Source: Sphingomonas adhaesiva (lineage in GTDB: Bacteria; Pseudomonadota; Alphaproteobacteria; Sphingomonadales; Sphingomonadaceae). Taken from it: a stretch of 64,000 nt of DNA. Both the position numbers and the translations under genes were made by a program. Location: assembly GCF_036946125.1 (NCBI RefSeq), contig NZ_JAQIJT010000002.1:279001-343000 (forward strand). The letters run 5' to 3'. The notes below the pieces were generated by a model. It searched no databases, was not told the origin of the DNA, and worked only from the letters and a program-made list of their open reading frames with translations. This document shows, piece by piece, positions 55,730-64,000 of the stretch; the first letter of the stretch is position 1; the number at the start of each line of letters is the position of its first letter.

Positions 55730-57298
55730 GTGAGCGACGATCGCCTCACCGTGCGCGACGCGACCTTCGCGCTGCTGCGCGAACTTGGGATTACCACGAT
55801 CTTCGGCAACCCGGGTTCGACCGAACTGCCGCTGTTCCGCGCCTTTCCCGACGATTTCCGCTATATCGTCGGGCTGCAGGAGTCCGTCGTGGTCGGCATG
55901 GCGGACGGCTTCGCGCAGGCGACGCGCAACGCCGCATTCGTCAACGTCCATGCCTCCGCCGGGCTCGGCCATGCGCTCGGCAACGTCTTCACCGCCTTCC
56001 GCAACCAGACGCCCCTCGTCATCACCGCGGGGCAGCAGGCGCGCTCGATCCTGCCGTACGAGCCGTTCCTCTATGCGCAGCAGGCGACCGAATTTCCCCG
56101 GCCGTTCGTCAAATGGGCGATCGAGCCGGCCCGCGCGGAGGACGTGCCCGCGGCGCTGGCGCGGGCCTATTACGTCGCGATGCAGCCGCCGTGCGGGCCG
56201 GTGTTCGTGTCGGTGCCGGTCGACGATTGGGACCGGCCCGCGGAGCCGATCGCCGCACGCCGGATCGGCACGGTCGTCCGCGGTGACGTGGAGGTGCTGT
56301 CGGCGGCGGCGCAGGCGCTGACGCAGGCGCGCCATCCGGCGCTGGTCGTCGGGGCCGGCGTGGCACGCGACCAGGCATGGGACGAGGCGATCCGCCTCGC
56401 CGAACATCACCGGGCGCGCGTGTTCGTGTCGCCCATGTCGGGGCGCAACAGCTTTCCCGAGGATCACCCGCTGTTCGCCGGCTTCCTGACCGCGGGACGC
56501 GGGCCGATCGTGCGCGATCTCGCCGGCCACGACGTGATCGTCGCGCTCGGAGGGCCGCTGTCGCTCTATCATACCGAGGCGGCGGGACCGCACACGCCCG
56601 CCGGCAGTGCCGTGTTCCTGCTGGTGGACGACCCCGCGCTGGCGCATTGGGCGCCCGCCGGAACGGCGACGGTGACCAACCTCAAGAGCGGTATCGCCGA
56701 TCTGCTGGCCTTCTCGGGCGAGGTGTCGCGCCATGCCCCGACGCCCAAGGCGCCGCCACCTGTGCTGGACGGCACGGAGTTCACCGATTCCTACCTGCTC
56801 CAGCAGATCGCCAGGCTGCGCCCCGCCGGCGCCGTCATCGTCGAGGAAGCGCCGTCAAGCCGGCCGACGATGCACGACTATCTGCCGATCACGATCCCGG
56901 ACGGCTTCTACACCTGCGCGTCCGGCGGCCTCGGTCACGGCCTGCCCGCGGCGATCGGCGTGGCGCTCGGGCGGCCGGATGCGCGCGTCATCGCCTATAT
57001 CGGCGACGGTTCGGCGATGTACGCGATCCAGGGGCTGTGGACCGCGGCGCAGCTCGGCCTGCCGATGACCTTCGTCATCGCCAACAACCGGCGCTACGAG
57101 GCGATGTACCATTTCGCCGGCGTGTTCGAGATGGAGGCTCCGATCGGCTGCACGCTGCCCGGCATCGATTTCTGCGCGATCGCGCAGGGGCACGGCGTGC
57201 CGGCGACGCGCGTGACGGCAGCGTCCGAGCTCGATGCGGCGCTGATGTCCGCCTTCGCCAGTACCGGCCCCTCGCTCGTCGAGGTCGTCATCGCATGA
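55730..57298 (+). CDS. benzoylformate decarboxylase-like ThDP enzyme
   Basis: 522 residues. It matches benzoylformate decarboxylase (arylglyoxylate to aryl aldehyde and CO2): Ser30 in GNPGSTELP, the cofactor-activating Glu51 (GLQE), His74 (NVHASAGLGHALGN) and His281 (LYHTEA), which fit the Ser/Glu/His/His active site of the Pseudomonas enzyme. The ThDP/Mg motif GDGSAMYAIQGLWTAAQ ends in NN. The GTG start is 82 bp behind the Rieske gene. The aldehyde it would make is a natural substrate of the ALDH two genes later. Confidence 0.9.
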   Translation: MSDDRLTVRDATFALLRELGITTIFGNPGSTELPLFRAFPDDFRYIVGLQESVVVGMADGFAQATRNAAFVNVHASAGLGHALGNVFTAFRNQTPLVITAGQQARSILPYEPFLYAQQATEFPRPFVKWAIEPARAEDVPAALARAYYVAMQPPCGPVFVSVPVDDWDRPAEPIAARRIGTVVRGDVEVLSAAAQALTQARHPALVVGAGVARDQAWDEAIRLAEHHRARVFVSPMSGRNSFPEDHPLFAGFLTAGRGPIVRDLAGHDVIVALGGPLSLYHTEAAGPHTPAGSAVFLLVDDPALAHWAPAGTATVTNLKSGIADLLAFSGEVSRHAPTPKAPPPVLDGTEFTDSYLLQQIARLRPAGAVIVEEAPSSRPTMHDYLPITIPDGFYTCASGGLGHGLPAAIGVALGRPDARVIAYIGDGSAMYAIQGLWTAAQLGLPMTFVIANNRRYEAMYHFAGVFEMEAPIGCTLPGIDFCAIAQGHGVPATRVTAASELDAALMSAFASTGPSLVEVVIA

Positions 57299-57338
57299 TC
57301 GCCGGTCGGTCCGATCCGCCCATCCGAAAAGGTGAACA

Positions 57339-58157
57339 ATGAAGATCGTTGCGTTCGAACATGATGATGCGGTGCAGGTCGGCACCGTGGACGAGGACGG
57401 CCAGGTCAGCGCACGCGGGGAGATCGCGGCCTTCTGGCGCAATCCGCACGCGGCGCTCGCCGGTACGGGCACGTCCGTGGGTCCGCTGGCGGCATTGCGC
57501 CAGCGCCCCGCCGCGCCGCCCACCGCGCGGGTGATCTGCGTCGGGCTCAACTACCGCCGCCACGCCGAGGAGACCAATCTGCCGATCCCCACCGTGCCCG
57601 TCATCTTCGCGCGTTGGGCGAACACGCTGGCGGTGGACGGCGACGGCGCGCCGGCGATCGGCGACAAGTTCGATTGGGAAGCCGAACTGGGCGCGGTCGT
57701 GGGCAGGCGGCTGTTCCGGGCGACGGCGGATCAGGCGAAGGCGGCGGTGCTCGGCTATTTCGCCTTCAACGATCTCAGCGCGCGCGATTACCAGATGCAG
57801 ACGGCGCAATGGATCCTGGGCAAGAACTCGGACGCGAGCGGCCCGATGAGCGCGATCGTGACCGCCGATGCGGTCGGCGATCCTGCCGCGGGCCTGCGCA
57901 TCTCGACCCGGGTGAACGGTACGGTCAGGCAGGACAGCAGCACCGCCGACATGATCTTCACGGTCCCGGAGCTGCTGGCGCACGTCAGCCAGGCGATGAC
58001 GCTGTATCCGGGCGACGTGATCGTGACGGGAACGCCGGAGGGGGTCGGCATGGCGACGTCCGAATTCCTCCATCCCGGCGACGAGGTCGAGGTGGAGATC
58101 GAGCGGATCGGGCGCGTGCGCACCACGATCGTCGCCGCGCCGGCGGCATCGGCCTGA
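57339..58157 (+). CDS. fumarylacetoacetate hydrolase family protein
   Basis: A 272-residue FAH-fold enzyme. VICVGLNYRRHAEE starts the catalytic domain at ~64. The metal ligands are in DWEAELGAVVG and FNDLSARDYQ, the latter followed by QWILGKNSDASGPMSA, and TGTPEGVGMA closes the site. The family includes fumarylpyruvate hydrolases (gentisate route), acylpyruvases and homoprotocatechuate isomerases/decarboxylases. Which one is open; an acylpyruvate C-C hydrolase after ring cleavage fits the context. Confidence 0.87.
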   Translation: MKIVAFEHDDAVQVGTVDEDGQVSARGEIAAFWRNPHAALAGTGTSVGPLAALRQRPAAPPTARVICVGLNYRRHAEETNLPIPTVPVIFARWANTLAVDGDGAPAIGDKFDWEAELGAVVGRRLFRATADQAKAAVLGYFAFNDLSARDYQMQTAQWILGKNSDASGPMSAIVTADAVGDPAAGLRISTRVNGTVRQDSSTADMIFTVPELLAHVSQAMTLYPGDVIVTGTPEGVGMATSEFLHPGDEVEVEIERIGRVRTTIVAAPAASA

Positions 58158-58207
58158 CGGGCATCGAAGCGCGACGGTCGCCAGGCGGCGAAAAGACGGG
58201 AGAGACG

Positions 58208-59602
58208 ATGATGGCGAGCACGATCGACGAGAGCCGGCCGCAAACCGATACCACCGACCGGCGCGACCCCGTGGCCGAGGCCGACGCGGCCTGCGCCGCG
58301 GCAGCCGCGGCCTTTCCCGGCTGGTCGGCGCTGGGGCCCAATGCGCGGCGCGCCGCCCTGATGAAGGCTGCCGACGCGCTCGCCGCGCGCGGCGACGAAC
58401 TGGTCGCGGCGATGAAGAGCGAGATCGGCGCGACCGAGGGCTGGTCGCGCTTCAACCTCATGCTCGGCCTCAACACGCTGCGCGAGGCGGCGGCGATGAC
58501 CACGCAGATCGCAGGCGAGGTTATCCCGTCCGACAAACCGGGGTGCATCGCGATGACGATGCGCGAGCCGGTCGGCGTATTGCTCGGCATCGCGCCGTGG
58601 AACGCGCCGATCATTCTGGGGGTGCGCGCGGTGGCGATGCCGCTCGCCTGCGGCAACACCGTCGTGCTCAAGGCGAGCGAGCAATGCCCCCGCACGCACA
58701 CGATCATCGCCGAGGCGCTGGGCAGCGCGCTGCCCGCGGGCGCGGTATCGATCGTGACCAACGCGCCGGCGGATGCGCCCGCAGTGGTCGGCGCGCTGAT
58801 CGACAATCCGCACGTCCGCCGCATCAACTTCACCGGCTCCACGCATGTCGGCAAGATCATCGCGACGCGTGCGGCCGCGCATCTGAAGCCCTGCCTGCTG
58901 GAGTTGGGCGGCAAGGCGCCGCTGATCGTGCTGGAGGATGCCGACCTGGACGAGGCGGTAAAGGCGGCGGCGTTCGGCGCGTTCATGAACCAGGGCCAGA
59001 TCTGCATGTCGACCGAGCGCATCATCGTCGTCGATGCGGTGGCCGACGACTTCGTCCGCCGCTTCGGCGCCAAGGCCGCGACGCTGACCGCCGGCGATCC
59101 CGCCGAGGGGAAGACGCCGCTGGGCGCGGTGGTCGACTTGAAGACGGTGGCGACCGTCCGCGCGCTGATCGACGGTGCGCTCGCCGGCGGCGCGAAGCAG
59201 GTGACCGGGGGCGACGCCGACGGCGTGCTGATGCCCGCGCACGTCATCGATCACGTCACCCCCGCGATGAAGCTGTTCCGCGACGAGAGCTTCGGCCCCG
59301 TCGTCGGCATCGTCCGCGCGCGTGACGAGGCCCATGCGATCGAGATGGCCAACGATACCGAATACGGCCTGTCCGCCGCCGTCTTCACCCGCGACGCCGC
59401 GCGCGGCCTGCGGGTCGCGCGGCAGATCAAGTCGGGCATCTGCCATATCAACGGCCCGACGGTGCATGACGAGGCGCAGATGCCCTTCGGCGGCGTGAAG
59501 GCGTCCGGCTACGGCCGGTTCGGCGGCAGGGCCGGGATCGACGCCTTCACCGAACAGCGCTGGATCACGATCGAAACCCAGCCCGGCCACTATCCGATCT
59601 GA
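58208..59602 (+). CDS. NAD-dependent aldehyde dehydrogenase, vanillin/aryl type
   Basis: 464 residues. GIAPWNAPIILGVRAVAMPLACGNTVVLK-type cofactor region at ~118-146, FTGSTHVGKII, the catalytic Glu in LELGGKAPLI and Cys in NQGQICMSTERI. The QICMSTERI wording is that of vanillin and salicylaldehyde dehydrogenases rather than of betaine or succinate-semialdehyde enzymes. It probably oxidises the aryl aldehyde produced by the decarboxylase to the acid. It starts at the first of two ATGs (58208), 50 bp after the FAH gene. Confidence 0.9.
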   Translation: MMASTIDESRPQTDTTDRRDPVAEADAACAAAAAAFPGWSALGPNARRAALMKAADALAARGDELVAAMKSEIGATEGWSRFNLMLGLNTLREAAAMTTQIAGEVIPSDKPGCIAMTMREPVGVLLGIAPWNAPIILGVRAVAMPLACGNTVVLKASEQCPRTHTIIAEALGSALPAGAVSIVTNAPADAPAVVGALIDNPHVRRINFTGSTHVGKIIATRAAAHLKPCLLELGGKAPLIVLEDADLDEAVKAAAFGAFMNQGQICMSTERIIVVDAVADDFVRRFGAKAATLTAGDPAEGKTPLGAVVDLKTVATVRALIDGALAGGAKQVTGGDADGVLMPAHVIDHVTPAMKLFRDESFGPVVGIVRARDEAHAIEMANDTEYGLSAAVFTRDAARGLRVARQIKSGICHINGPTVHDEAQMPFGGVKASGYGRFGGRAGIDAFTEQRWITIETQPGHYPI

Positions 59603-59640
59603 CACCACGTCACCGGCGCCCGTTTGCGGGAGATAGCGCG

Positions 59641-60927
59641 ATGAGCCTGCTGGACTATTCTCCCTACGTCGACCCGACCGTCGTGCCGCGGCTGACCAAG
59701 AATCAGGCGCGCATGAGCCTCACCGCCTATCCGCCGTTTCTGGAACGGCTGGTCGGGATGTGGAGCCGGCTCGCGGACAAGCCGTTCCGCGGCATCACCG
59801 CCGACGGGCACGTCGAGCCGGGCCTGGTCCGCGAGCGCGGCAACCACCCCGCACCGGGGCGCGTCGCCGAGCGCGCGACCGCCTGGCTCGATATGCTGGC
59901 GCCGGAGGAGCGTGCGCGGGTGCACTTTCCGGTCGATTCAGGCCTGTGGCGGCAATGGCACAACACGCCGCTGCTGCTGCGCGAGAACCAGCTGGAGCTG
60001 CTGGCGCTGACGCCCGCGCAGCGCGAGGGCGCGCTGGCACTGGTCCGCGAATCGCTGTCGGCCGAGGGTTATCGGCGCACCCGGACGGTGATGGACAACA
60101 ACCTGTTGCTCGGCCGGATCGACGATCTCACCGACCTGCTGAACGACTGGTCGTTCACGCTGTCGATTTTCGGCCGGCCCTCCAGCGCGTCGCCGTGGGG
60201 GTGGCAGCTGTTCGGGCATCACTTGTCGCTCAACTGCCTGTTCTGCGACGGTCATATGGTGCTGTCGCCGATCTTCATGGGGGTCGAGCCCGATGTGGGG
60301 GACGGGGCGTCCAACCGGCGGCTGTTCGAACCGCACGAACAGGCCGCGCTCGCCTTCGCGCGCACGCTCGGCGAACGCGACCGGACACGCGCCGTGCTCC
60401 ACGGGTCGATGCTGACCGCCGAGCAGCCCGACGGCCGCTATCACCCCGACGACGGGCGGCAGGTCGGCGGCGCGTTCCAGGACAATCGCATCGTCCCGTA
60501 TGAAGGCGTGCCGGTCGCGGACCTGTCGCGCGCACAGCGACACCGGCTGCTCGGTCTCGCTGAGATCTTCCTGGCGACGATGCCCGACGATCCCGCGGCG
60601 GCGCGGCTGCGCGAGATCGAGCGTCAGCTCGATCGGACCCGCTTCGCCTGGATCGGCCCGATCAACGATGTCGATCCCTTCTATTTCCGCATCCACAGCC
60701 CCGTCGCGCTGATCGAGTTCGATCATCACAGCGGCATCTTCCTCGCCAACACCGACCCGGCCCGCTTCCACGTCCACACCATCGTGCGGACGCCCAACGG
60801 CGGCGATTACGGGCACGACCTGCTGGCGCATCACTATGCCGCCGGCGGTCACCACGGCCACGCGTCCCATCACCATGGCCATGCGCACAGCCATGACGGG
60901 GGCCAGACCTTCCATTCGCACGACTGA
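59641..60927 (+). CDS. DUF3500 protein, copy 2, with His-rich tail
   Basis: 428 residues, a paralogue of the protein at 47.5 kb, sharing GHHLSLN, GGAFQDNRIVPYEGV and the final EFDHHSG...HVHT..RTPNGGDYG. After the last conserved block the chain ends in a 32-residue tail with 13 histidines (HHGHASHHHGHAHSHD region), absent from copy 1. Such tails occur in nickel, cobalt and zinc handling proteins (HypB, UreE, CobW), where they store or deliver metal. It has no signal peptide. Function unknown; metal dependence is inferred. Confidence 0.85.
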   Translation: MSLLDYSPYVDPTVVPRLTKNQARMSLTAYPPFLERLVGMWSRLADKPFRGITADGHVEPGLVRERGNHPAPGRVAERATAWLDMLAPEERARVHFPVDSGLWRQWHNTPLLLRENQLELLALTPAQREGALALVRESLSAEGYRRTRTVMDNNLLLGRIDDLTDLLNDWSFTLSIFGRPSSASPWGWQLFGHHLSLNCLFCDGHMVLSPIFMGVEPDVGDGASNRRLFEPHEQAALAFARTLGERDRTRAVLHGSMLTAEQPDGRYHPDDGRQVGGAFQDNRIVPYEGVPVADLSRAQRHRLLGLAEIFLATMPDDPAAARLREIERQLDRTRFAWIGPINDVDPFYFRIHSPVALIEFDHHSGIFLANTDPARFHVHTIVRTPNGGDYGHDLLAHHYAAGGHHGHASHHHGHAHSHDGGQTFHSHD

Positions 60928-60952
60928 CCGCGACCGCTCCGAAAGTCCCGCC

Positions 60953-61756
60953 ATGACCACGTCCGACGATCTGATCCGTCACCTCGAGCAGCCCGGTGTC
61001 GACGGCGATCCCGATCGCGAGATCCTGCGCCTGCAACCCGACCTGACGCAGGACGGCGCGCTGGCGCTCCAGCTCGCGGTCAAGCGGCGGCGGGTCGTCG
61101 AAGGGGATCGGATCGTCGGCCACCAGGCATCGTTCACCTCGGCCGCGATCCGCACGATGTTCCCCGATGCCCCGCGCCCGATGATCGGCACGCTGCTGGC
61201 ATCGCTGGTGCGCGGCGACGGCGAGGCGGTGTCGCTCGACAGCGACCGCGCCTTCATCGAAAGCGAGATGGCACTGATCCTCGATCGCGACCTGGAGGGG
61301 CCGGACCTGACCGCCGCGGAGGTGCTTCGTGCGGTCGACGGCTTCTTTCCGGCGATCGAGGTCGCGCCGTTGCGCCGCGGCGCGCTGGAGGGGGCATACA
61401 GCAACCAGCACATGATCGCGGTGCAGAAGGCGGCGGGCGGGTTCGTGGTGTTCGGGGACCGGATCACGCCCGCGGCCGGGTTCGACTGCCGCGCCGAGGG
61501 GTGCCTGGTCGCGATCGACGGCGAGGTGCGCGCCGGCGCCACCGGGTTCGAGGCGATGGGCAGTCCGCTGACCGTCGTCGCGGCGATGGCGGCCGGGCTG
61601 GCGCGCATCGGCGAGAAGCTGCACGCCGGGCAGGTCGTCATGACCGGAAGCCTGGCGCCGCCGCAGGTCGTCACCGCCGCTCATCGCTCGGCCCATCTGC
61701 AATTCCAGACGTTGGGCGGCGTTTCGGTCCGCTTCGCCGATCCGTCGGCCGCCTGA
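60953..61756 (+). CDS. 2-keto-4-pentenoate hydratase/oxalocrotonate decarboxylase-like protein
   Basis: 267 residues with the MhpD/FAH fold: VVEGDRIVGHQASFTSAAIR early, a metal-site Glu in FIESEMALILDRDLEGPDLT, VDGFFPAIEVAP, GFVVFGDRITPAAGF and late GQVVMTGSLAPPQVV. Family members hydrate 2-hydroxypentadienoate or decarboxylate oxalocrotonate in meta-cleavage pathways. The spacing is 25 bp after DUF3500 copy 2. Which of the two reactions it does cannot be decided here. Confidence 0.85.
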   Translation: MTTSDDLIRHLEQPGVDGDPDREILRLQPDLTQDGALALQLAVKRRRVVEGDRIVGHQASFTSAAIRTMFPDAPRPMIGTLLASLVRGDGEAVSLDSDRAFIESEMALILDRDLEGPDLTAAEVLRAVDGFFPAIEVAPLRRGALEGAYSNQHMIAVQKAAGGFVVFGDRITPAAGFDCRAEGCLVAIDGEVRAGATGFEAMGSPLTVVAAMAAGLARIGEKLHAGQVVMTGSLAPPQVVTAAHRSAHLQFQTLGGVSVRFADPSAA

Positions 61757-61780
61757 CGTCGCGCTCAGGGAGTTTTCGTC

Positions 61781-62512
61781 ATGCGCTATATCCGACCGTT
61801 CGATCGCAGCGTCGCCGGCCCCCCCGTCGAGACGCTGGTCGCCGCCGAGGAGGGCGTCGGCTGCACGATGCGACTGCGTCGCGGGGCGGGGTCGGTCGAC
61901 GGCGCCGATGCCGGGAACGACCGCTTCGTCCTGCCGCTGATCGGCGAGGCGACGCTGCGCGGGGCAGGAGGCGAGACGGTCGCGCGGGCGAGCGAGCTGA
62001 TCGTCATCCCGGCGGGCGCCCCGGCCGACGTCCGGGTCGCGGGCGAGACCCTGTGGCTGGAGGTGATCGCCCCCTTGCCCGACGGTGCGCGCGCACAGGC
62101 GGATCATCCCGCGCAGGTGGTGGCGATCGACCCGTCCAAATGGACCGAGGGCGGCTTCGCCTATCAGAGCCTGACCGACCGTTCGCGCGGCTCTCAGGCG
62201 CTGCGCATGAACATCCTCCAGGTGCAGCCGGGATCGGGCAGCCCGGACTGGCATATCCACGCCTTCGCGCAGATGTACGTCATCCTGGAGGGGGAGATGA
62301 CGATCGACATCGGCCGGGCGCGGGTCACGGCGGGCGAGGGGACGCTGGTGATCTTCCCGCCGGGCGTCGTGCACCGCAACTTCAACGCGTCCGGCGCGGT
62401 CGAGCGCCACGTCACCTTCCTCGTCCCGGAGCCGGCGGCGGACGACATCTTCGACTATGCGGTGACGATCCACGAGCATGAGGCGGCGTTGCTGACATCC
62501 ATCCCGGCCTGA
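61781..62512 (+). CDS. bicupin protein
   Basis: A 243-residue protein with two cupin barrels. The first (residues ~20-105) has lost the metal motif. The second (~140-235) keeps it: HIHAFAQMYVILEGEMTIDI with two histidines and the glutamate, then FPPGVVHRNFN with the last histidine. Metal-binding cupins include ring-cleaving dioxygenases and isomerases; this is shorter than gentisate dioxygenases. No other ring-cleavage candidate is present in the region. It is the last plus-strand gene before the terminator. Confidence 0.82.
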   Translation: MRYIRPFDRSVAGPPVETLVAAEEGVGCTMRLRRGAGSVDGADAGNDRFVLPLIGEATLRGAGGETVARASELIVIPAGAPADVRVAGETLWLEVIAPLPDGARAQADHPAQVVAIDPSKWTEGGFAYQSLTDRSRGSQALRMNILQVQPGSGSPDWHIHAFAQMYVILEGEMTIDIGRARVTAGEGTLVIFPPGVVHRNFNASGAVERHVTFLVPEPAADDIFDYAVTIHEHEAALLTSIPA

Positions 62513-62534
62513 GCCGGGAAGCACAGCACGGACG

Positions 62535-62572
62535 AAAGGGGCCGCTCCGGAATTTGCCGGAGCGGCCCCTTT
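62535..62572. terminator. bidirectional intrinsic terminator
   Basis: A perfect 16-bp stem (AAAGGGGCCGCTCCGG) with loop AATTTG, between the bicupin stop and the convergent TonB receptor stop. The A/T-ended stem gives short U-tracts in both directions, so it can end both transcripts. Confidence 0.85.
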
Positions 62573-62613
62573 GCTGCGCGGTGTCCGCCCCCCGCGGCGG
62601 ACGGTCTCCTTCG

Positions 62614-64000
62614 TCAGTAACGGAACGATAAGCGCGCGCCGTACGTGCGCGGGGGGGAATAATTCCCCTGCGTGATGCCGTTGAGCGAACTGTAATAGGT
62701 GGTGGTGAAGAACCGCTCGTCGCCGACGTTGTTGACGAAGCCGGCAAGGCTCCACTGGTCGTCCGCGGCCGACAGGGTGACGGCCAGATCCGTCACCCAA
62801 TAGGCGGGCTGGACGGAGAAGTCGCGCCGTTCGAACATGACGATGTTGCTGGTCTGATAGTGCGTGTTGCCTTCGAGCGTCAGTCGAAGATCGTCGCTGA
62901 CCTCGAACGTCTGTTGTGCGCCGAGGTTGATCGTCCATTCCGGCGACCGCAGCGCGCGCGTGCCCGAACAGTCGATCCGATAGCGATTGCCCGAGACGAT
63001 CTGATAGGGGCATCGGGTCGCCGGCGGGACGGTCCCGGCGGGCAATCCGCCGAGCGAACTGGTGTCCACTTCGGTATAGACGAAGCTGTCGTTGCGCGCG
63101 TCGAGATACTGGACGTTGGCGCTCAGCAGCGTGTTGCGGAACGGCTTGGCGGTCAGATCGACCTCGACCCCCTTGTTGGTGGACGAGCCGATGTTCTCGG
63201 TCACGAACTCCAGTCCGCCGTTCGTGCCGATGCCGTTGTGGGTGACCTGCTGGTCCTTATACTTCCAGTAGAAGCCTTCGATGTTCAACTGGAGCCGGTT
63301 GTTGAGGAATCGGTTCTTCGCGCCGATCGTGTACGCGGTGATCGTTTCCGGACCGAAGACCGGCTGGACCGTCGAGAACGAGAAGCCGCCGCTGCGATAT
63401 CCGGTCTCCACGCTCGCATAGAGGAGCGAGCCCGAGCGGGGTTCGAATTCGACCGCGCCGCGATAGGTCACCTTGTCGGGTGCCGTCCGCGCGTCGAGCG
63501 GGATGACGGATGGCGAGTAGATCGCGTTCGACTGCCCGGTCACGTCGACATAGACCGGGACGCCGGGCGGCTGGACATAGCCGATGCTCAGCAGCGCGGC
63601 GGGCAGATCGTCGATGGTCGCGGGCAGGCGCCGGAAATCGGGGCAGACGTGGGAGGGCGCGGTGCAGATTCCCGTCGCCGTCGTGGTGGTGCCGGCGATC
63701 GTCTTCACGTCCTTGGTATAGCGGGCGGCGCCCGAGGCGCGGAAGGTGTCGGTGATGTTCCAGACGATCCTGCCGAACGCCGCGGTGGATTCGTTCTTCG
63801 CCTTGAACGCGCCCGAACTGCCGAGCACGTTGAAGTTGACGCGGAGCAGGTCGTCGATGTCCTCGGTGAAATACAGCCCGCCGAGCAGCCAGTCGAAGGC
63901 CCCGACCGTCCCGTTCAGCCGCGCCTCGATGCTGTATTGCTCGTCCTTCTCGGAGTTCTGGAGGAAGAAGGCGCCCGGTGTCTGCACCACCTCCTGCTCG
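62614..64000 (-). CDS. TonB-dependent receptor, N terminus outside the window
   Basis: The last ~461 residues of an outer-membrane receptor barrel, open to the right edge with no start. It shows the alternating aromatic beta-strand pattern, EFEPRSGSLLYASVETGYRS, NRLQLNIEGFYWKYKDQQV and a C-terminal ARLSFRY with the BamA-type aromatic end. The wording GYRSGGFSFS...FGPETITAYTIGAK is that of the sphingomonad receptors often next to aromatic or xenobiotic genes. It is convergent with the catabolic run and may import its substrate. Confidence 0.88.
   Translation of the reverse strand, partial: EQEVVQTPGAFFLQNSEKDEQYSIEARLNGTVGAFDWLLGGLYFTEDIDDLLRVNFNVLGSSGAFKAKNESTAAFGRIVWNITDTFRASGAARYTKDVKTIAGTTTTATGICTAPSHVCPDFRRLPATIDDLPAALLSIGYVQPPGVPVYVDVTGQSNAIYSPSVIPLDARTAPDKVTYRGAVEFEPRSGSLLYASVETGYRSGGFSFSTVQPVFGPETITAYTIGAKNRFLNNRLQLNIEGFYWKYKDQQVTHNGIGTNGGLEFVTENIGSSTNKGVEVDLTAKPFRNTLLSANVQYLDARNDSFVYTEVDTSSLGGLPAGTVPPATRCPYQIVSGNRYRIDCSGTRALRSPEWTINLGAQQTFEVSDDLRLTLEGNTHYQTSNIVMFERRDFSVQPAYWVTDLAVTLSAADDQWSLAGFVNNVGDERFFTTTYYSSLNGITQGNYSPPRTYGARLSFRY

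Noticed and set aside
44081..64000. Complete known meta-cleavage or protocatechuate pathway
   Set aside because: No extradiol or intradiol dioxygenase, and no lactonase or thiolase set, is present, so a standard pathway name would be unjustified.

Overview
The window is GC-rich, tightly packed DNA that reads like the chromosome of a Gram-negative alphaproteobacterium, most likely Sphingomonas or a close sphingomonad. The evidence is the outer-membrane machinery (lptD, two large TonB-dependent receptors), alphaproteobacterial families such as the FYDLN-acid zinc-ribbon protein and DUF4112, and a class II (CP4-like) AroA. No species can be fixed from the sequence alone.

Left part (1-26.3 kb), housekeeping. 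The minus strand carries lptD-surA-pdxA-rsmA (rsmA runs off the left edge). Then come pepA, holC, ndk, a GNAT gene, a DUF4403 lipoprotein gene broken by a one-base frameshift in a G6 run, DUF3072, kup with a coupled 2H phosphoesterase, tRNA-Met, rimO, anmK, DUF4112, an orphan family 5 substrate-binding lipoprotein, tRNA-Leu, a MOSC protein, ihfB, rpsA, a ParD/ParE-type toxin-antitoxin pair whose toxin appears to start at CTG, cmk, aroA and tRNA-Ala. Several gaps hold GC-rich inverted-repeat elements.

Middle part (26.3-43.9 kb), myo-inositol catabolism. After tRNA-Ala and a decayed IS5-type transposase lies a two-armed iol locus. The minus arm holds an RpiR regulator (iolR-like), a LacI regulator, two TIM-barrel isomerase/epimerase genes, a sugar-porter transporter, iolA and iolG. 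The plus arm is iolC(-DUF2090)-iolD-iolE-iolB, joined by ATGA overlaps, followed by a TonB-dependent receptor with its own promoter. Together they encode uptake and the full route from inositol to acetyl-CoA; the DUF2090 half of IolC is the only candidate here for the aldolase step.

Right part (44-64 kb), an accessory catabolic region that I cannot match to a described pathway. It contains GntR and TetR regulators, two SDR dehydrogenases, a dienelactone hydrolase with an intact triad, an acyl-CoA dehydrogenase, an acyl-CoA ligase and a SnoaL-like protein. A divergent plus-strand run follows: Rieske oxygenase, benzoylformate decarboxylase-like ThDP enzyme, FAH-fold hydrolase, vanillin-type aldehyde dehydrogenase, DUF3500, hydratase-like protein, bicupin, then a convergent TonB receptor cut by the right edge. 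Two DUF3500 proteins of unknown function bracket the region. One overlaps a nickel/cobalt-permease-like gene and the other ends in a His-rich tail, which suggests a metal-dependent activity. This is the best candidate for an undescribed system here.
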